From: Bartonella sp. CM31XJBT
Lineage (GTDB): Bacteria > Pseudomonadota > Alphaproteobacteria > Rhizobiales > Rhizobiaceae
Length of the DNA stretch: 64,000 nucleotides
NCBI RefSeq assembly: GCF_028618555.1
Contig: NZ_JAQITD010000011.1
Coordinates: 1 to 64,000, forward strand
Direction: 5' to 3'
Under the pieces are notes generated by a model. It was not told the origin of the DNA. It saw only the letters and a program-made list of their open reading frames with translations, and searched no databases. Positions 48,825 through 58,528 of this stretch are shown here, one piece after another. The translations under genes were made by a program, and so were the position numbers. Position 1 is the first letter of the stretch. Each line of letters starts with the position of its first letter.

Positions 48825-49709
48825 TTATGCTTTTAAAAGACCAGCATGACTGAGGGCTGCATCAATAATCTTCTTTGTTCTTTCTGTTAATGGAACAATA
48901 GGAGAACGCACAGTATCACCACAAAATCCTAATTTTGCAGCAGCATATTTAATACCTGCTGGACTAGGTTCAATAAACACAGCACGATTAAGAGGCATCA
49001 AGCGATCATTTAATTCTCGTGCTGTTTTATAATCACCACGAAAACAAGCTGCTTGAAGTTCTGCACAAAGCTTCGGAGCAACATTGGAGGAAACTGAAAT
49101 ACACCCCATACCTCCATGTGCATTAAAACCTAACGCCGTACAATCATCACCGGAAAGCTGCACAAAATCTTTTCCACACTTTTCACTTTGTTCACTAACG
49201 CGCTCAATTCTGCTCGTTGCATCCTTAACACCAATGATATTGTTAAAATCTTGATAAAGGTCTTTCATCGTTTCTACAGCCATATCGATAATAGAACGAC
49301 CAGGAATATTATAAATTATAATCGGAATAGAAACAGCTTTGGCAATGGAAGAAAAATGCTTGTATAAACCAGATTGATTTGGTTTATTATAATAGGGAGT
49401 GACAACCAAAACTGCATCTGCACCAGCTTTTTGCGCGTATTGTGCAAGCTCTACAGCCTCGCTTGTGCTATTTGATCCCGCTCCAGCAACAACAGGAACA
49501 CGCTTTGCAACCTGCTCAACACACAATTCTATAATCCGCTTATGTTCTTCATGACTTAACGTTGCTGATTCACCTGTTGTCCCAACAGGGCTTACACCGT
49601 TAATCCCTTGTGTGATCTGCCATTCAACAAAATCACAAAACGCCTTCTCATCAATTGCGCCCTTGTTATCAAACGGTGTGATAAGCGCAGTTATAGCTCC
49701 CTTGAGCAT
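48825..49709 (-). CDS. dapA: 4-hydroxy-tetrahydrodipicolinate synthase
   Basis: A 294-residue TIM-barrel enzyme for the first committed step of lysine and diaminopimelate synthesis, from pyruvate and aspartate semialdehyde. The catalytic Lys lies in [10 protein letters not shown], the Tyr in [11 protein letters not shown], with GTTGESATL binding pyruvate and IYNIPGRS contributing Arg. Diaminopimelate is needed for peptidoglycan. It pairs with smpB and is divergent from slt. Confidence 0.97.
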   Translation of the reverse strand: MLKGAITALITPFDNKGAIDEKAFCDFVEWQITQGINGVSPVGTTGESATLSHEEHKRIIELCVEQVAKRVPVVAGAGSNSTSEAVELAQYAQKAGADAVLVVTPYYNKPNQSGLYKHFSSIAKAVSIPIIIYNIPGRSIIDMAVETMKDLYQDFNNIIGVKDATSRIERVSEQSEKCGKDFVQLSGDDCTALGFNAHGGMGCISVSSNVAPKLCAELQAACFRGDYKTARELNDRLMPLNRAVFIEPSPAGIKYAAAKLGFCGDTVRSPIVPLTERTKKIIDAALSHAGLLKA

Positions 49710-49959
49710 GATAAACTCCCTATAATGTTTGCTTTTATTTTTTTATAATCGCCTTTTATAAATTTTAAATAGAGCATAATCTTGCTCTATCATTGAAGCA
49801 AGATGAATTTCAAAAAAAGCCCTCATAAGATGAAAATGCCCCTCCTTAAATGTTGAACAGTTCTTTAAAATAAGCCGTCTATATTAACGCGTTTTTCACG
49901 CTTGTGTTCTATAAATCCTTAAGTTTTTACAAAAAGCAAGGTCTCAAGGTCTTTTCTCT
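49710..49959. promoter_or_regulatory. Divergent dapA-slt intergenic region with hairpin
   Basis: 250 bases between divergent genes. A perfect 8-base inverted repeat (ATCTTGCT/AGCAAGAT, 49779-49804) around a 10-base loop is the only clear structure, possibly an operator or leader hairpin. Promoter boxes are not obvious. Confidence 0.35.
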
Positions 49960-52050
49960 ATGCGTGTATTCTCCACCTCTCTTTTCGTATCAACCTTTAC
50001 TGCACTTATACTGGCAATAAGAATTTTATTTTCAAGTGCATACGCGCAAACACCCCTTTTGCAAGGGAAAGCGCCAATCCCTTTGGTTCGCCCTACTCCC
50101 TTTACCACAAAAGAAGCTCAAGACTCTCTTCAACAGATACACACGACATCACACAATACTGCTACACTTCAGCAACTGAAAGCTGGGCTAGATGCACTAG
50201 CAAACAACAATATTGCAAAAACAATAAATCTTCGTAATTCAATGGAAAAACATAGCCTTGATCGTCATATTTTGACATGGGCGCTGGGGGTATCAAACCA
50301 AGCGAATATACCAAGTTCTGAAATATTTAATGCAATCAACATGCTAAAAGGATGGCCAGGTATAGAAACGATGCAACGCAATGCTGAACGTGCTTTTCTT
50401 AACGAAACCAACGTTACACGCGCAATCATCCAAAAATTTTCTCATCACCCGCCCCAAACAGCACAAGGGATGGCTCTCTTCGCTAAAGCACTTATCGAAA
50501 CCAGACAAACCACTCGTGCTCAACACATTATTGCACCATGGTGGCATAAAACACAACTCAGTGCAAAAGAAGAAGTATTTGTTCTTAAAAATACAAGCGC
50601 TGCATTAAAACCTATTGATCATTTGAAACGCATGCAGTTTATGCTGTATGCACATCGTTTTGATTCAGCAGCACGCGTTGCAAAATTAGCCCATGCTCAA
50701 TCTCTTTTTAATGCTTTTGTGGCCGTTGAAAAAAATGATCCTAGAGCTACACAAAAATTAAAAGCTGTAGAGAGATCATGGCAAAAAGATCCTCTTTTTC
50801 AGTTTGCTCGAATACGCCATCTTCGACGAACAGAGCAATATGATGCAGCCGCAGCACTCATGATGAAAACATCAAACGATGCATTTCGCCTTATGAACCC
50901 TCATTCATTGTGGAAAGAACAACGCGCCCTTTCTCGTGAAATGCTCGATTTAAACAAACCAAAAATTGCTTATCAACTCGTTGCAATGCACACTGGTATA
51001 ACATCTGCATTAGCCGTCGATGCTGAGTTTCATGCAGGATGGTATGCACTACGGTTTCTTCATAACCCTAAATTAGCAATGCAGCATTTTTCACGTATTC
51101 CTCAACTCTCTTCTTTACCTTTTTATGCATCACGTGGATATTACTGGATGGGACGAACAGCAGAAACGCTAAAAGAACATCAAAATGCCCAGCAATACTT
51201 TCATCGTGCAGCTCATTTTGGTGCAACTTACTATGGTCAATTAGCCGCTGCACGACTCAACCAACAAAAGCTTAAAGTTTTCTTTCCCAAACCAACAACC
51301 GCTGAGCGACAACATTTTAGTGCACGAAAAGCGATCAAAGCAATTCAACGTCTTGAAGCAGCCGGCTATGCTGATTTTGCTAAAATTTTTTATAGAGAGC
51401 TCGGAAAAAGAATAGAAAGCCCCGGTGAATTAGCTCTTCTGGCTGTTATGGCAGAAAAAAATGGAGACTATTATACCAGCCTCAAAATTGGAAAAATGGC
51501 TGCTTTTCAGGGAAAAAATGTTGGTGCACTCTCTCATCCTCTGGGAGCTATACCAGCTTCTGCTAATATTTCTGTAGAAGAAAAATCGCTTATCTATGCC
51601 ATTGCACGCCAAGAAAGCGAATTTAATCCAACAGCCATATCAAAAGCAGGTGCACAAGGTATACTCCAATTGCTTCCTACAACAGCAAAAGCACTGGCAA
51701 AAAAATACTCAATCGCATGGTCTCCTAAAAAATTTAGCAGTGATGCTCATTATAATGCAACATTAGGTGCCCATTTTCTCAATGAACAATTAGAACGTTT
51801 TAATGGATCCTATATACTAACTCTTATTGGCTATAATGCGGGTCCCCGTCGAGTCAATGAATGGATAAAACGTTATGGCGATCCTCGAGGACAATCTCTC
51901 GATAACGTCATTGATTGGATTGAACGTATTCCTTATACAGAAACACGTAATTACGTGATGCGTGTCATGGAAAATTATGGTGTCTACAAAGCAAGACTCA
52001 CTGGGAAAATAGATATAAAAACCGACCTGCTTTCTGGTCGACGGAAATAA
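49960..52050 (+). CDS. slt: Soluble lytic murein transglycosylase
   Basis: A 696-residue exported peptidoglycan lytic transglycosylase. A signal peptide ends near FSSAYAQ. A long helical superhelix (about 60-480), rich in short helix repeats, is followed by the SLT domain: catalytic Glu in YAIARQESEFNP, AGAQGILQLLP, and LTLIGYNAGPRRVNEW. It cleaves beta-1,4 bonds between MurNAc and GlcNAc with 1,6-anhydro ring formation. It is monocistronic, and a gene-free 1-kb interval follows. Confidence 0.95.
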   Translation: MRVFSTSLFVSTFTALILAIRILFSSAYAQTPLLQGKAPIPLVRPTPFTTKEAQDSLQQIHTTSHNTATLQQLKAGLDALANNNIAKTINLRNSMEKHSLDRHILTWALGVSNQANIPSSEIFNAINMLKGWPGIETMQRNAERAFLNETNVTRAIIQKFSHHPPQTAQGMALFAKALIETRQTTRAQHIIAPWWHKTQLSAKEEVFVLKNTSAALKPIDHLKRMQFMLYAHRFDSAARVAKLAHAQSLFNAFVAVEKNDPRATQKLKAVERSWQKDPLFQFARIRHLRRTEQYDAAAALMMKTSNDAFRLMNPHSLWKEQRALSREMLDLNKPKIAYQLVAMHTGITSALAVDAEFHAGWYALRFLHNPKLAMQHFSRIPQLSSLPFYASRGYYWMGRTAETLKEHQNAQQYFHRAAHFGATYYGQLAAARLNQQKLKVFFPKPTTAERQHFSARKAIKAIQRLEAAGYADFAKIFYRELGKRIESPGELALLAVMAEKNGDYYTSLKIGKMAAFQGKNVGALSHPLGAIPASANISVEEKSLIYAIARQESEFNPTAISKAGAQGILQLLPTTAKALAKKYSIAWSPKKFSSDAHYNATLGAHFLNEQLERFNGSYILTLIGYNAGPRRVNEWIKRYGDPRGQSLDNVIDWIERIPYTETRNYVMRVMENYGVYKARLTGKIDIKTDLLSGRRK

Positions 52051-52080
52051 TATGCCTTAACTTCCCAAATAGCATTTCAA

Positions 52081-52262
52081 AGCATTCATAAGAAGTGTTT
52101 TTATTCCTTTTTAAATAGTACCCACATACCAACTTTCTTATGATGTATAAGCAAGTAATTTTAATTGATTCAGTATCAATAAATTCAAAATAAGAAAACC
52201 CTGCGCTATTCGGGTCTTTTATTCTAAATACAAAATGATGACTTATCATTATAAATCAACAT
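52081..52262 (+). repeat. Diverged direct repeat, copy 1 (after slt)
   Basis: Begins with AGCATTCATAAGAAGT and ends with ATCATTATAAATCAA, both shared exactly with copy 2. Between them related stretches occur in the same order (for example ATAAGCAAGTAATTTTAATT versus ATAAGTAAGCGAATGGTTTTGATT, and GATTCAGTATCAATAAATTC versus AATTCAACGTCAAAAAAATT). Confidence 0.6.
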
Positions 52263-52889
52263 GTCGTACAAATAGTTCATTTCTTCTCAACATAAACGAC
52301 AATATCATAGAGATTACAAATATAAGAGAAGAGTGAAACAAATAGCTCATCCTTTTACTGTTGCTTATTAGTCAATATTCAAATCTTGTGAAACAGCATA
52401 TTTTAAAACTATTTTTTTCTGCTTATAACATTTCTATACCAAATAGAGAGTAGGTTGTTATATATATCGTTTGGATTATCTCTGATAACAGAAAGACAGA
52501 CTCATTGAGTTAGAAAGCCTTAAAGACAAACAATTTTCTTCTGCCCCTTCCCTTTCATTCGGTTTTACGACTTTTAAATATGTCAATATCTTTTAATGAT
52601 GAAGATGAAGCTTTGCTTTTTGTTTTTCTCATTTTTACATATAAGTTCACATCCTTCACACAAAAACAGAGCATCCCAAAATAGTATGTTTTTCTTATTG
52701 ATATTCTTGTTTTATTTTAATGTTTCTAAGTCTATTTCACAACGGTGTATCTGGAAAGTACTTACGAAAATCCTCTCACGAACGGTATAAAAATCGATTA
52801 GACACGATTAACCTTTACTTAATTACTTAATAAAAGCTATAGCTCTATCATCCCATAACTCCCAATGTTGCAACAACCCTTTCATTTAG

Positions 52890-53063
52890 AGCATTCATAA
52901 GAAGTATATTCGCTGCTTTTTAGAAGTTTTTATTCATGCTCCCCCCTCAACTTATATCATAAGTAAGCGAATGGTTTTGATTAATTCAACGTCAAAAAAA
53001 TTAGAACAAACTATATTTTAACTTTCATTAAAATTATAAACAATCATTATAAATCAATATATT
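52890..53063 (+). repeat. Diverged direct repeat, copy 2 (after tonB)
   Basis: Same orientation as copy 1, start to start 809 bases away, with the same 16-base opening and 15-base closing blocks (52890-52905, 53043-53057). It sits just past the tonB 3' end. Confidence 0.6.
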
Positions 53064-53089
53064 ATAAGAAAAGCGCCCCGCATAAGAAA

Positions 53090-53860
53090 TCAGCTAAATA
53101 TTAGGGATACTCTGATTGTTTTATTCACTTTTGATGGTGGTGGTGGTGGAAAAGAACCAATGCGTTGAAGTGCCGCCATCGCTAATCGATCAAGTTCCGG
53201 ATCACCAGCAGAGACTGCTACACGACTAGAAAAAATACTCCCCTGCTCATGTACCATAAATTCTAACTTCACCGTTCCTTTTGTATGACTGGTACGCTGT
53301 CCCACAATATAATTTTTTTGCCTTTCTAATTGTGACTGTACCTTTGCTAACCACTCCATTAACAACATATCTTCAGTCCCTGCTGTACCACCGCCCTTAT
53401 TGGTGGAAGAAGAACGTACCGCCTTTGTATTGGAGCGCTTTACTACAGCCTTTGGCATCGGTATTGTTTTTTTGATAAACGCTTTATGCTCCACTTTTTG
53501 AGGAAGGGGGTCTTCTAAAGACTTTAAGTCATCCTGTTTTACTATATGCTGAGGTTCTTGCGATTGAACTTCATCCACGGATTGCAATCCTTCTAACTCC
53601 TGCTCTAGGAGATCAGACTGTAATACTTCTGGCTCTGTATTAATATCCGACTCTGTATGAATATCTGGCAAGTCTGTATCAACATCCGGATATACAGTTT
53701 CTTGCGCAAAAGTCAGCATAATCTCCGACGAGAGCAAGCCATTACTTACACCAATACTTTGAAAATAAAACTGCGCTCCCAATAATACATGCAAAAAGAA
53801 AGCTCCAACAAATGCACCAATCCAAAGAGTTAATAATTGCTTCGTATTTGCAAAATTCAT
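53090..53860 (-). CDS. tonB: TonB energy transducer of the haem locus
   Basis: A 256-residue protein anchored by one N-terminal helix (about 10-32). The middle is an acidic, repetitive periplasmic stretch (VYPDVDTDLPDIHTESDINT) followed by a basic Lys/Pro-rich part (about 120-160), in place of the classical long Pro-Lys spacer. The C-terminal TonB domain runs from LAKVQSQLERQKNYIVG to the end with GTVKLEFMVHEQG. It would couple the ExbBD proton gradient to HutA. I use ATG at 53860; an upstream in-frame ATG at 53908 adds 16 residues. It is divergent from hutA. Confidence 0.88.
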   Translation of the reverse strand: MNFANTKQLLTLWIGAFVGAFFLHVLLGAQFYFQSIGVSNGLLSSEIMLTFAQETVYPDVDTDLPDIHTESDINTEPEVLQSDLLEQELEGLQSVDEVQSQEPQHIVKQDDLKSLEDPLPQKVEHKAFIKKTIPMPKAVVKRSNTKAVRSSSTNKGGGTAGTEDMLLMEWLAKVQSQLERQKNYIVGQRTSHTKGTVKLEFMVHEQGSIFSSRVAVSAGDPELDRLAMAALQRIGSFPPPPPSKVNKTIRVSLIFS

Positions 53861-53942
53861 CGTTTTTTCTGCCACTATTTTAAGCTTAATATTGGTGTTC
53901 AATCTCATTAAAACAGGCTATTTTGAAATTGCAACTTTTTTC

Positions 53943-53971
53943 TTGACTGATTTTGTCATGTTTAATATGGT
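53943..53971 (+). promoter_or_regulatory. Candidate hutA promoter
   Basis: TTGACT (53943-53948) and TATGGT (53966-53971) are separated by 17 bases, about 135 bases upstream of the hutA start, in the tonB-hutA divergent gap. The TTGACT box is close to the alphaproteobacterial -35 consensus, and the -10 is weaker. Transcription from it would run into the inverted repeat at 53980. Confidence 0.4.
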
Positions 53972-53979
53972 TTTCCAGT

Positions 53980-54002
53980 GATTTTGTGTTGTTTTCAAAA
54001 TC
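53980..54002. promoter_or_regulatory. Inverted repeat at hutA start region, possible operator
   Basis: GATTTTG, nine bases, CAAAATC: a perfect 7-base dyad about nine bases past the candidate -10. Haem genes of Bartonella are controlled by Irr and other iron-responsive regulators; this dyad is a candidate site by position only. Confidence 0.35.
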
Positions 54003-54105
54003 ATTTCTACTTGGCTGGCAAGTTTTAATCAGCGGGTCCAGCCTTTTTGTATGTAAATAAAATTTCAAAACAGAGAGGGGACGTTTAAAAGGGTTGTGAT
54101 GTGTT

Positions 54106-56286
54106 ATGCAAATAAGACGAAAAAATATCTATAAAAGCTGTGTGATTTTAAGTGCATTATCGGTCTGTATACCTTCATTTGTTTTCGCACGAAGTAATGA
54201 TGGAGCTTCTGTCACTGAACTCAAACCAATTGTTATTGAAGAGAAAAAAATAGGGACGGCCTTGGATTCGGTCACTATCCTGACAGATCGGAAAACCGCG
54301 AAGGATATTCGTGAGAAACAAATAACTGATGCCTATGATATTAGTCGTCTTTATCCAAGCGTGTCCTATAGCCCAGGAAATAACAGTTTTGTCATTCGTG
54401 GTTTAGAAGCAAACCGTGTTCTCACAACGATGGATGGTATTATTCTTCCATGGTTCAATGATATATTGCGTGAAAACAGTGGTAACACAATGTTTGACTT
54501 TAGTGCGCTTTCCACACTTGATATTATTCAGGGATCGGATTCTAGTCTTTATGGATCTGGTGCACTAGGGGGAGTAGTTGCGTTGCGTACCCTTGATCCT
54601 GAAGATCTTATCACAGAAGGAAAAAATTGGGGTGGCCTTATAAGGGGTAGTTATCATTCTGTTGATAATAGTTGGCACGTAGATCAAGCTGTTGCAATGC
54701 GTGCTCAACAAACGTTTTTGCTTTTCCAAGGTTCTTATGCGGAAGGTCATGAGCGCAAAAATATGGGAACCTTAGAGGGCTATGGAGAGCGCACACGTAA
54801 AAACCCTGCTCATTTTGATCAAAATAATTTGCTCTTTAAAATTCACCAATACCTTGATGATAATCACCGACTTGGTTTTACCGCCGAGCGTTTTGGTCAC
54901 AATGTTGATACACATTCATTGAATGCTTCTGAGAGATATTATGCCCCTAGTTCTGTTTATGATAAGGACGACAAACTCCGTGAACGCCTTTCTCTTTCTT
55001 ATGACTATAATGGCAATGAAGATGCACTTTTTGATGCATTTCGTGGGCAGATTTATTGGCAAAGACAGTCAAGTCATGATATTATGACTGCATTTCGTGT
55101 TAGGGCCCCCAAAGGGGATTTTTTGAGAGATAATTTTTTGCGTAATACTAATTATGGTGTCAATGCTAACGCTCTCAAGAAGGTTCATATTGGCACTGTA
55201 GATCATACGTTAAAGATTGCCGCTAATGTCTTGTCATCTAAGTTCCATCATTATTTGTTAGGGAAAGATAATTGTCACTTGGCGGAAAATGCACGGGGAT
55301 GTCTCTTTGTACCCGCTAATCGGTCAGATTCACCAGATACAAATGGCTATAATTTGGGTTTTGTTTTCGAAGATGAAATTGGCTTTGCTGATAACCATTT
55401 CCGTGTAACACCTGGAGTTCGTTATGATTGGTATAAGTATGTCCCTCAAAAAACGTCCTCTTATGAGAAAGCTCTGATTTCTGATAAATTTCCTCCAGAA
55501 AGAAATGGTTCACGTTTTTCTCCCAAATTACGTGTGGAGTGGGATGTTTATGATCAAGTAACACTTTATGCTCAATGGGCACAAGCTTTTCGCGCACCAC
55601 GTGTTGCAGAACTTTACGTCTCTTATATAAAACCCTCTGCTTATTACTCGAAGGGCAATCCTGATCTTAAAGCAGAAACGAGCAATGGGTATGATGTTGG
55701 CATAAGGTATGGAGATAGAAATTTTGGTGGTTCAGTCACTGCCTTTTTCAATCAATACAAGGACTTCATAGACACTATAGATAAAGGTCCATCAGAGGCA
55801 TTCCCATTAGCACGTAGCCATTATATAAATCGTGCAAATGTGCGTATTTATGGTGCTGAAGCAAAAATACATTTGGCTCTTAATGGTGGATTCCATAGTA
55901 ATTTTGCTCTTGCCTATTCGCAAGGAAAAGATCTTGATAAAGATGAATATCTTAACTCAATTCCAGCTTTAAAAGCGATTGTTGGGATCGGATATGCAAA
56001 AGAAATCTGGGGAGCAGACGTTGTTCTTACCTCATCTGCCAAACGCGATAAAGTTGCTAAGGAATCGGACTATCAAAAAATTCCAGGTTATAATATTATT
56101 GATGTGTCAGGTTGGTTGAAGCCATTTGGTGAAAAGGGTCCTGTTATAAGGGCTGGTGTTTATAATCTGTTCAATCAAAAATATTGGAATGTATCAGATC
56201 TTCCTTCCGGTGAAAGCTCAACGCCGAAGGATTATTATACTCAGCCTGGTCGCAACTTTAAAGTTTCGTTCGTGCAAAAATTTTAG
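54106..56286 (+). CDS. hutA: TonB-dependent outer-membrane haem receptor HutA
   Basis: A 726-residue outer-membrane receptor. A signal peptide ends near SFVFARS, followed by a plug domain (about 55-165; YSPGNNSFVIRGLE, IIQGSDSSLYGSGALGGVVAL) and a 22-strand barrel ending in aromatic VQKF. The haem-receptor boxes FRAP (AQAFRAPRVAELY) and NPDL (SKGNPDLKAE) are present, but no histidine lies between them; Tyr residues (SAYYSKG) do. With TonB it imports haem, an essential nutrient for Bartonella, which cannot make it. It starts the plus-strand haem run. Recognition is strong from motifs and neighbours. Confidence 0.93.
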   Translation: MQIRRKNIYKSCVILSALSVCIPSFVFARSNDGASVTELKPIVIEEKKIGTALDSVTILTDRKTAKDIREKQITDAYDISRLYPSVSYSPGNNSFVIRGLEANRVLTTMDGIILPWFNDILRENSGNTMFDFSALSTLDIIQGSDSSLYGSGALGGVVALRTLDPEDLITEGKNWGGLIRGSYHSVDNSWHVDQAVAMRAQQTFLLFQGSYAEGHERKNMGTLEGYGERTRKNPAHFDQNNLLFKIHQYLDDNHRLGFTAERFGHNVDTHSLNASERYYAPSSVYDKDDKLRERLSLSYDYNGNEDALFDAFRGQIYWQRQSSHDIMTAFRVRAPKGDFLRDNFLRNTNYGVNANALKKVHIGTVDHTLKIAANVLSSKFHHYLLGKDNCHLAENARGCLFVPANRSDSPDTNGYNLGFVFEDEIGFADNHFRVTPGVRYDWYKYVPQKTSSYEKALISDKFPPERNGSRFSPKLRVEWDVYDQVTLYAQWAQAFRAPRVAELYVSYIKPSAYYSKGNPDLKAETSNGYDVGIRYGDRNFGGSVTAFFNQYKDFIDTIDKGPSEAFPLARSHYINRANVRIYGAEAKIHLALNGGFHSNFALAYSQGKDLDKDEYLNSIPALKAIVGIGYAKEIWGADVVLTSSAKRDKVAKESDYQKIPGYNIIDVSGWLKPFGEKGPVIRAGVYNLFNQKYWNVSDLPSGESSTPKDYYTQPGRNFKVSFVQKF

Positions 56287-56459
56287 TTACTTTTGTTAAC
56301 CATTAGATCAATTAAAAAGGTTAGATCGATAAAGAATAAGTTATTGTGTTTCTGTTCTTCTTGTTCTCTAAACAACAGATTTTGAGGTTTAAGCTTTAGC
56401 TTTTTGTAATTTATCGGTTTTTATTGTTCTACTGTTAATAAAAAAAGGGCTTATTTGGT

Positions 56460-56498
56460 AGTAGGTTGAACCATTAGTTGATAGTGGTTCGACTTACT
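56460..56498 (+). terminator. Hairpin between hutA and hemS
   Basis: A 14-base stem (AGTAGGTTGAACCA with TGGTTCGACTTACT, two G-U pairs) with an 11-base loop, followed by GTCTTTCT. It lies 174 bases past hutA and about 60 before hemS. It may be a weak terminator or processing element that separates receptor and hemS expression. Confidence 0.5.
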
Positions 56499-56558
56499 GT
56501 CTTTCTAGTTGTAAAATTAAATAATTAACCCTCAAACAGGTAACATAAGGATAAGCCC

Positions 56559-57602
56559 ATGTCATACACAGCCGAAATGATTATTCGCTTGCGTGAAGAA
56601 AAAAAAGAGATGCGTAACCGCGATTTCGCGGACTCTATTGGTATATCCGAAGCAGAACTCATTGCGGCTTATTGTACAATTGGAAAAGCAAAAAAACTAC
56701 GCGCTGATGTCGCTACTCTCTTGGAAAATGCTCCTAAACTTGGCACAGTTATGGCATTGACACGGAATGATAATGCTGTCCATGAAATAACAGGATGTTT
56801 TGAGAAAATTGTTCAAAGCCAGCATATCCCGATAACACTCGGTGAAATTGACTTGCGTGTTTTTTCAAAAAAATGGAAGTTTGGTTTCGAGCATGATGTG
56901 ATTATTCTCGGAACACCTATGAAAAGTTTGCAATTCTTTGATCAATATGGCATTGCCATTTTCAAACTCTATTCTAAAGACGCAACAAATATGGAAGAAT
57001 GGGCTGCACTTGTTGAAAAGTTGCTTCATGACGATCAATCACCTGTACTTGATATTTCTCCCGTTCTTACTCCAGTACAATGTGATACGACAAAGCTGGA
57101 TGTTGAAAAGTTCCGAGATCGTTGGCGCCAGATGACTGATGTGCATCAACTTCATGAGATTATTTCTGAACTGAAAATTAATCGACATGATGCTGTAAAA
57201 CATGTCGGAAATGAGTTTGCCGATGAGTTAAAAATAGAAGCTGTTGAAATGATGCTCAGACAAGTTGCACAACAAGAGTTACCAATTATGTGTTTTGTTG
57301 GTAATAAAGGATGTATTCAAATTTTCACTGGGCAAGTAAAGAACATTAAGCAAATGGGACCTTGGCTTAATGTTCTCGATCAGAAATTTCACCTCCATTT
57401 ACTCGTTTCTGGATTTTATAAGGTATGGCGTGTTCGCAAGCCTACGATTGATGGGTATGTCAGCTCACTTGAAGTTTTCGATAAAGCTGATGAGATGGTT
57501 ATTCAATTCTTTGGCGTACGCAAGGAGGGACAAAAAGAACGTGACGATTGGCGCTCTTTATTGAATAGTTTGCCATCATGCCAAGAAAACAGCAGTAACT
57601 AA
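56559..57602 (+). CDS. hemS: Haem-utilisation/degrading protein HemS
   Basis: A 347-residue cytoplasmic protein of the HemS/ChuS/ShuS family, made of two similar halves (about 1-170 and 180-347). Family features include the start YTAEMIIRLREEKKEMRNRDFA-like region (residues 3-24), LGTVMALTRNDNAVHEITG, and in the second half IMCFVGNKGCIQIFTG with GPWLNVLDQKFHLHL. HemS binds imported haem and, in related bacteria including Bartonella, supports its breakdown or trafficking. It follows hutA and precedes the hutBC-hmuV import genes by 18 bases. Confidence 0.93.
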   Translation: MSYTAEMIIRLREEKKEMRNRDFADSIGISEAELIAAYCTIGKAKKLRADVATLLENAPKLGTVMALTRNDNAVHEITGCFEKIVQSQHIPITLGEIDLRVFSKKWKFGFEHDVIILGTPMKSLQFFDQYGIAIFKLYSKDATNMEEWAALVEKLLHDDQSPVLDISPVLTPVQCDTTKLDVEKFRDRWRQMTDVHQLHEIISELKINRHDAVKHVGNEFADELKIEAVEMMLRQVAQQELPIMCFVGNKGCIQIFTGQVKNIKQMGPWLNVLDQKFHLHLLVSGFYKVWRVRKPTIDGYVSSLEVFDKADEMVIQFFGVRKEGQKERDDWRSLLNSLPSCQENSSN

Positions 57603-57620
57603 GATAAGGTAAGGTTGGAC

Positions 57621-58523
57621 ATGTTCATATCTCTTTTACATAGGTTATCAAACCTTTTTCTTATGTGTTTACTGCTCTCTCTTACTTGTTTTTCTAAACA
57701 AGTAATTGCTGAACCTGCAACGCGTTTTCCTGAAAATGCTCGAATTGTTTCTATCGGCGGAGCACTTACAGAAATTGTCTATGCATTAGGAGCCCAAGAT
57801 CAACTTGTCGCCCGTGATAGTACAAGTGTCTACCCACAAGAAGCGCTCAAGCTTCCTGTGCTTGGATATATGCGTGCTCTTTCACCTGAGGGTGTTTTAT
57901 CACTTGCTCCAGAGGGTATATTGCTTGTTGAAGGAAGCGGTCCCGCTTCAACAATTGATATTCTCAAAAAAACATCGATACCTCTGGTGATCATACCAGA
58001 AGACTACTCCCGTGAAAATGTGATAGAAAAGATTCGCCTCGTTGGTCAAGCCATTCATCGGGAAGTGCAAGCCGCGGCGTTAATTGAGAAATTGAAGCGT
58101 AATTTTTTAGACAACGATGCGCTTTTGGCGAAAGTAACAAGACCAAAGCGTGTTCTTTTTGTTTTCTCTGTGCAAAATGGACGCGTCATGGCATCTGGAA
58201 CAGGTACTGCAGCTGATAGTATGATAAAACTTTCAGGCGCTATCAATGCTATCACCGATTATAAAGGATATAAACTTCTCAACGGCGAAGCGTTATTGAA
58301 ATCAGATCCCGATGTTATCTTACTTGTAAAACATGGTGCAAGATCAACCAGCATTGATAAGATTTTAGCCATACCGGCAGTTCAAGCAACAACTGCAGCA
58401 AAAAATCATGCCATAAAACAGATGGATGCCATGTATTTTTTGGGATTTGGTCCACGCACTGCAGACGCATCAAGAGAGCTTATTGAGATACTTTATGGTG
58501 CAAATCAAAACGGTAAGAGTTGA
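57621..58523 (+). CDS. hutB: Periplasmic haem-binding protein HutB
   Basis: A 300-residue substrate-binding protein of the HmuT/HutB group. The signal peptide ends near KQVIAEPATRF. The mature protein opens with ARIVSIGGALTEIVYALG and has RDSTSVYPQEALKLPVLGY, ILLVEGSGPASTIDILK and a C-terminal LGFGPRTADASRELI block, all typical of cluster A-III haem binders. It would collect haem from HutA and deliver it to HutC/HmuV. ATG at 57621 follows AAGGTAAGG; an in-frame TTG lies at 57615. Confidence 0.94.
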   Translation: MFISLLHRLSNLFLMCLLLSLTCFSKQVIAEPATRFPENARIVSIGGALTEIVYALGAQDQLVARDSTSVYPQEALKLPVLGYMRALSPEGVLSLAPEGILLVEGSGPASTIDILKKTSIPLVIIPEDYSRENVIEKIRLVGQAIHREVQAAALIEKLKRNFLDNDALLAKVTRPKRVLFVFSVQNGRVMASGTGTAADSMIKLSGAINAITDYKGYKLLNGEALLKSDPDVILLVKHGARSTSIDKILAIPAVQATTAAKNHAIKQMDAMYFLGFGPRTADASRELIEILYGANQNGKS

Positions 58524-58528
58524 TAAAA

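Larger units (their letters stand above)
52051..53089. other. Gene-free interval with a diverged direct repeat between slt and tonB
   Basis: A 1-kb AT-rich gap between the convergent slt and tonB genes. It contains two related ~170-base copies, one next to each gene (listed as repeats). Short open frames here are low in quality. No terminator with a U-run was obvious for either gene. Confidence 0.55.

Noticed and set aside
51998-52249. 83-residue minus-strand frame over the end of slt and repeat copy 1
   Set aside because: Overlaps slt and the diverged repeat; copy 2 of the repeat does not keep the frame.
52596-52790. 64-residue plus-strand frame between the repeat copies
   Set aside because: Hydrophobic start but no ribosome site or family; composition follows the AT background.
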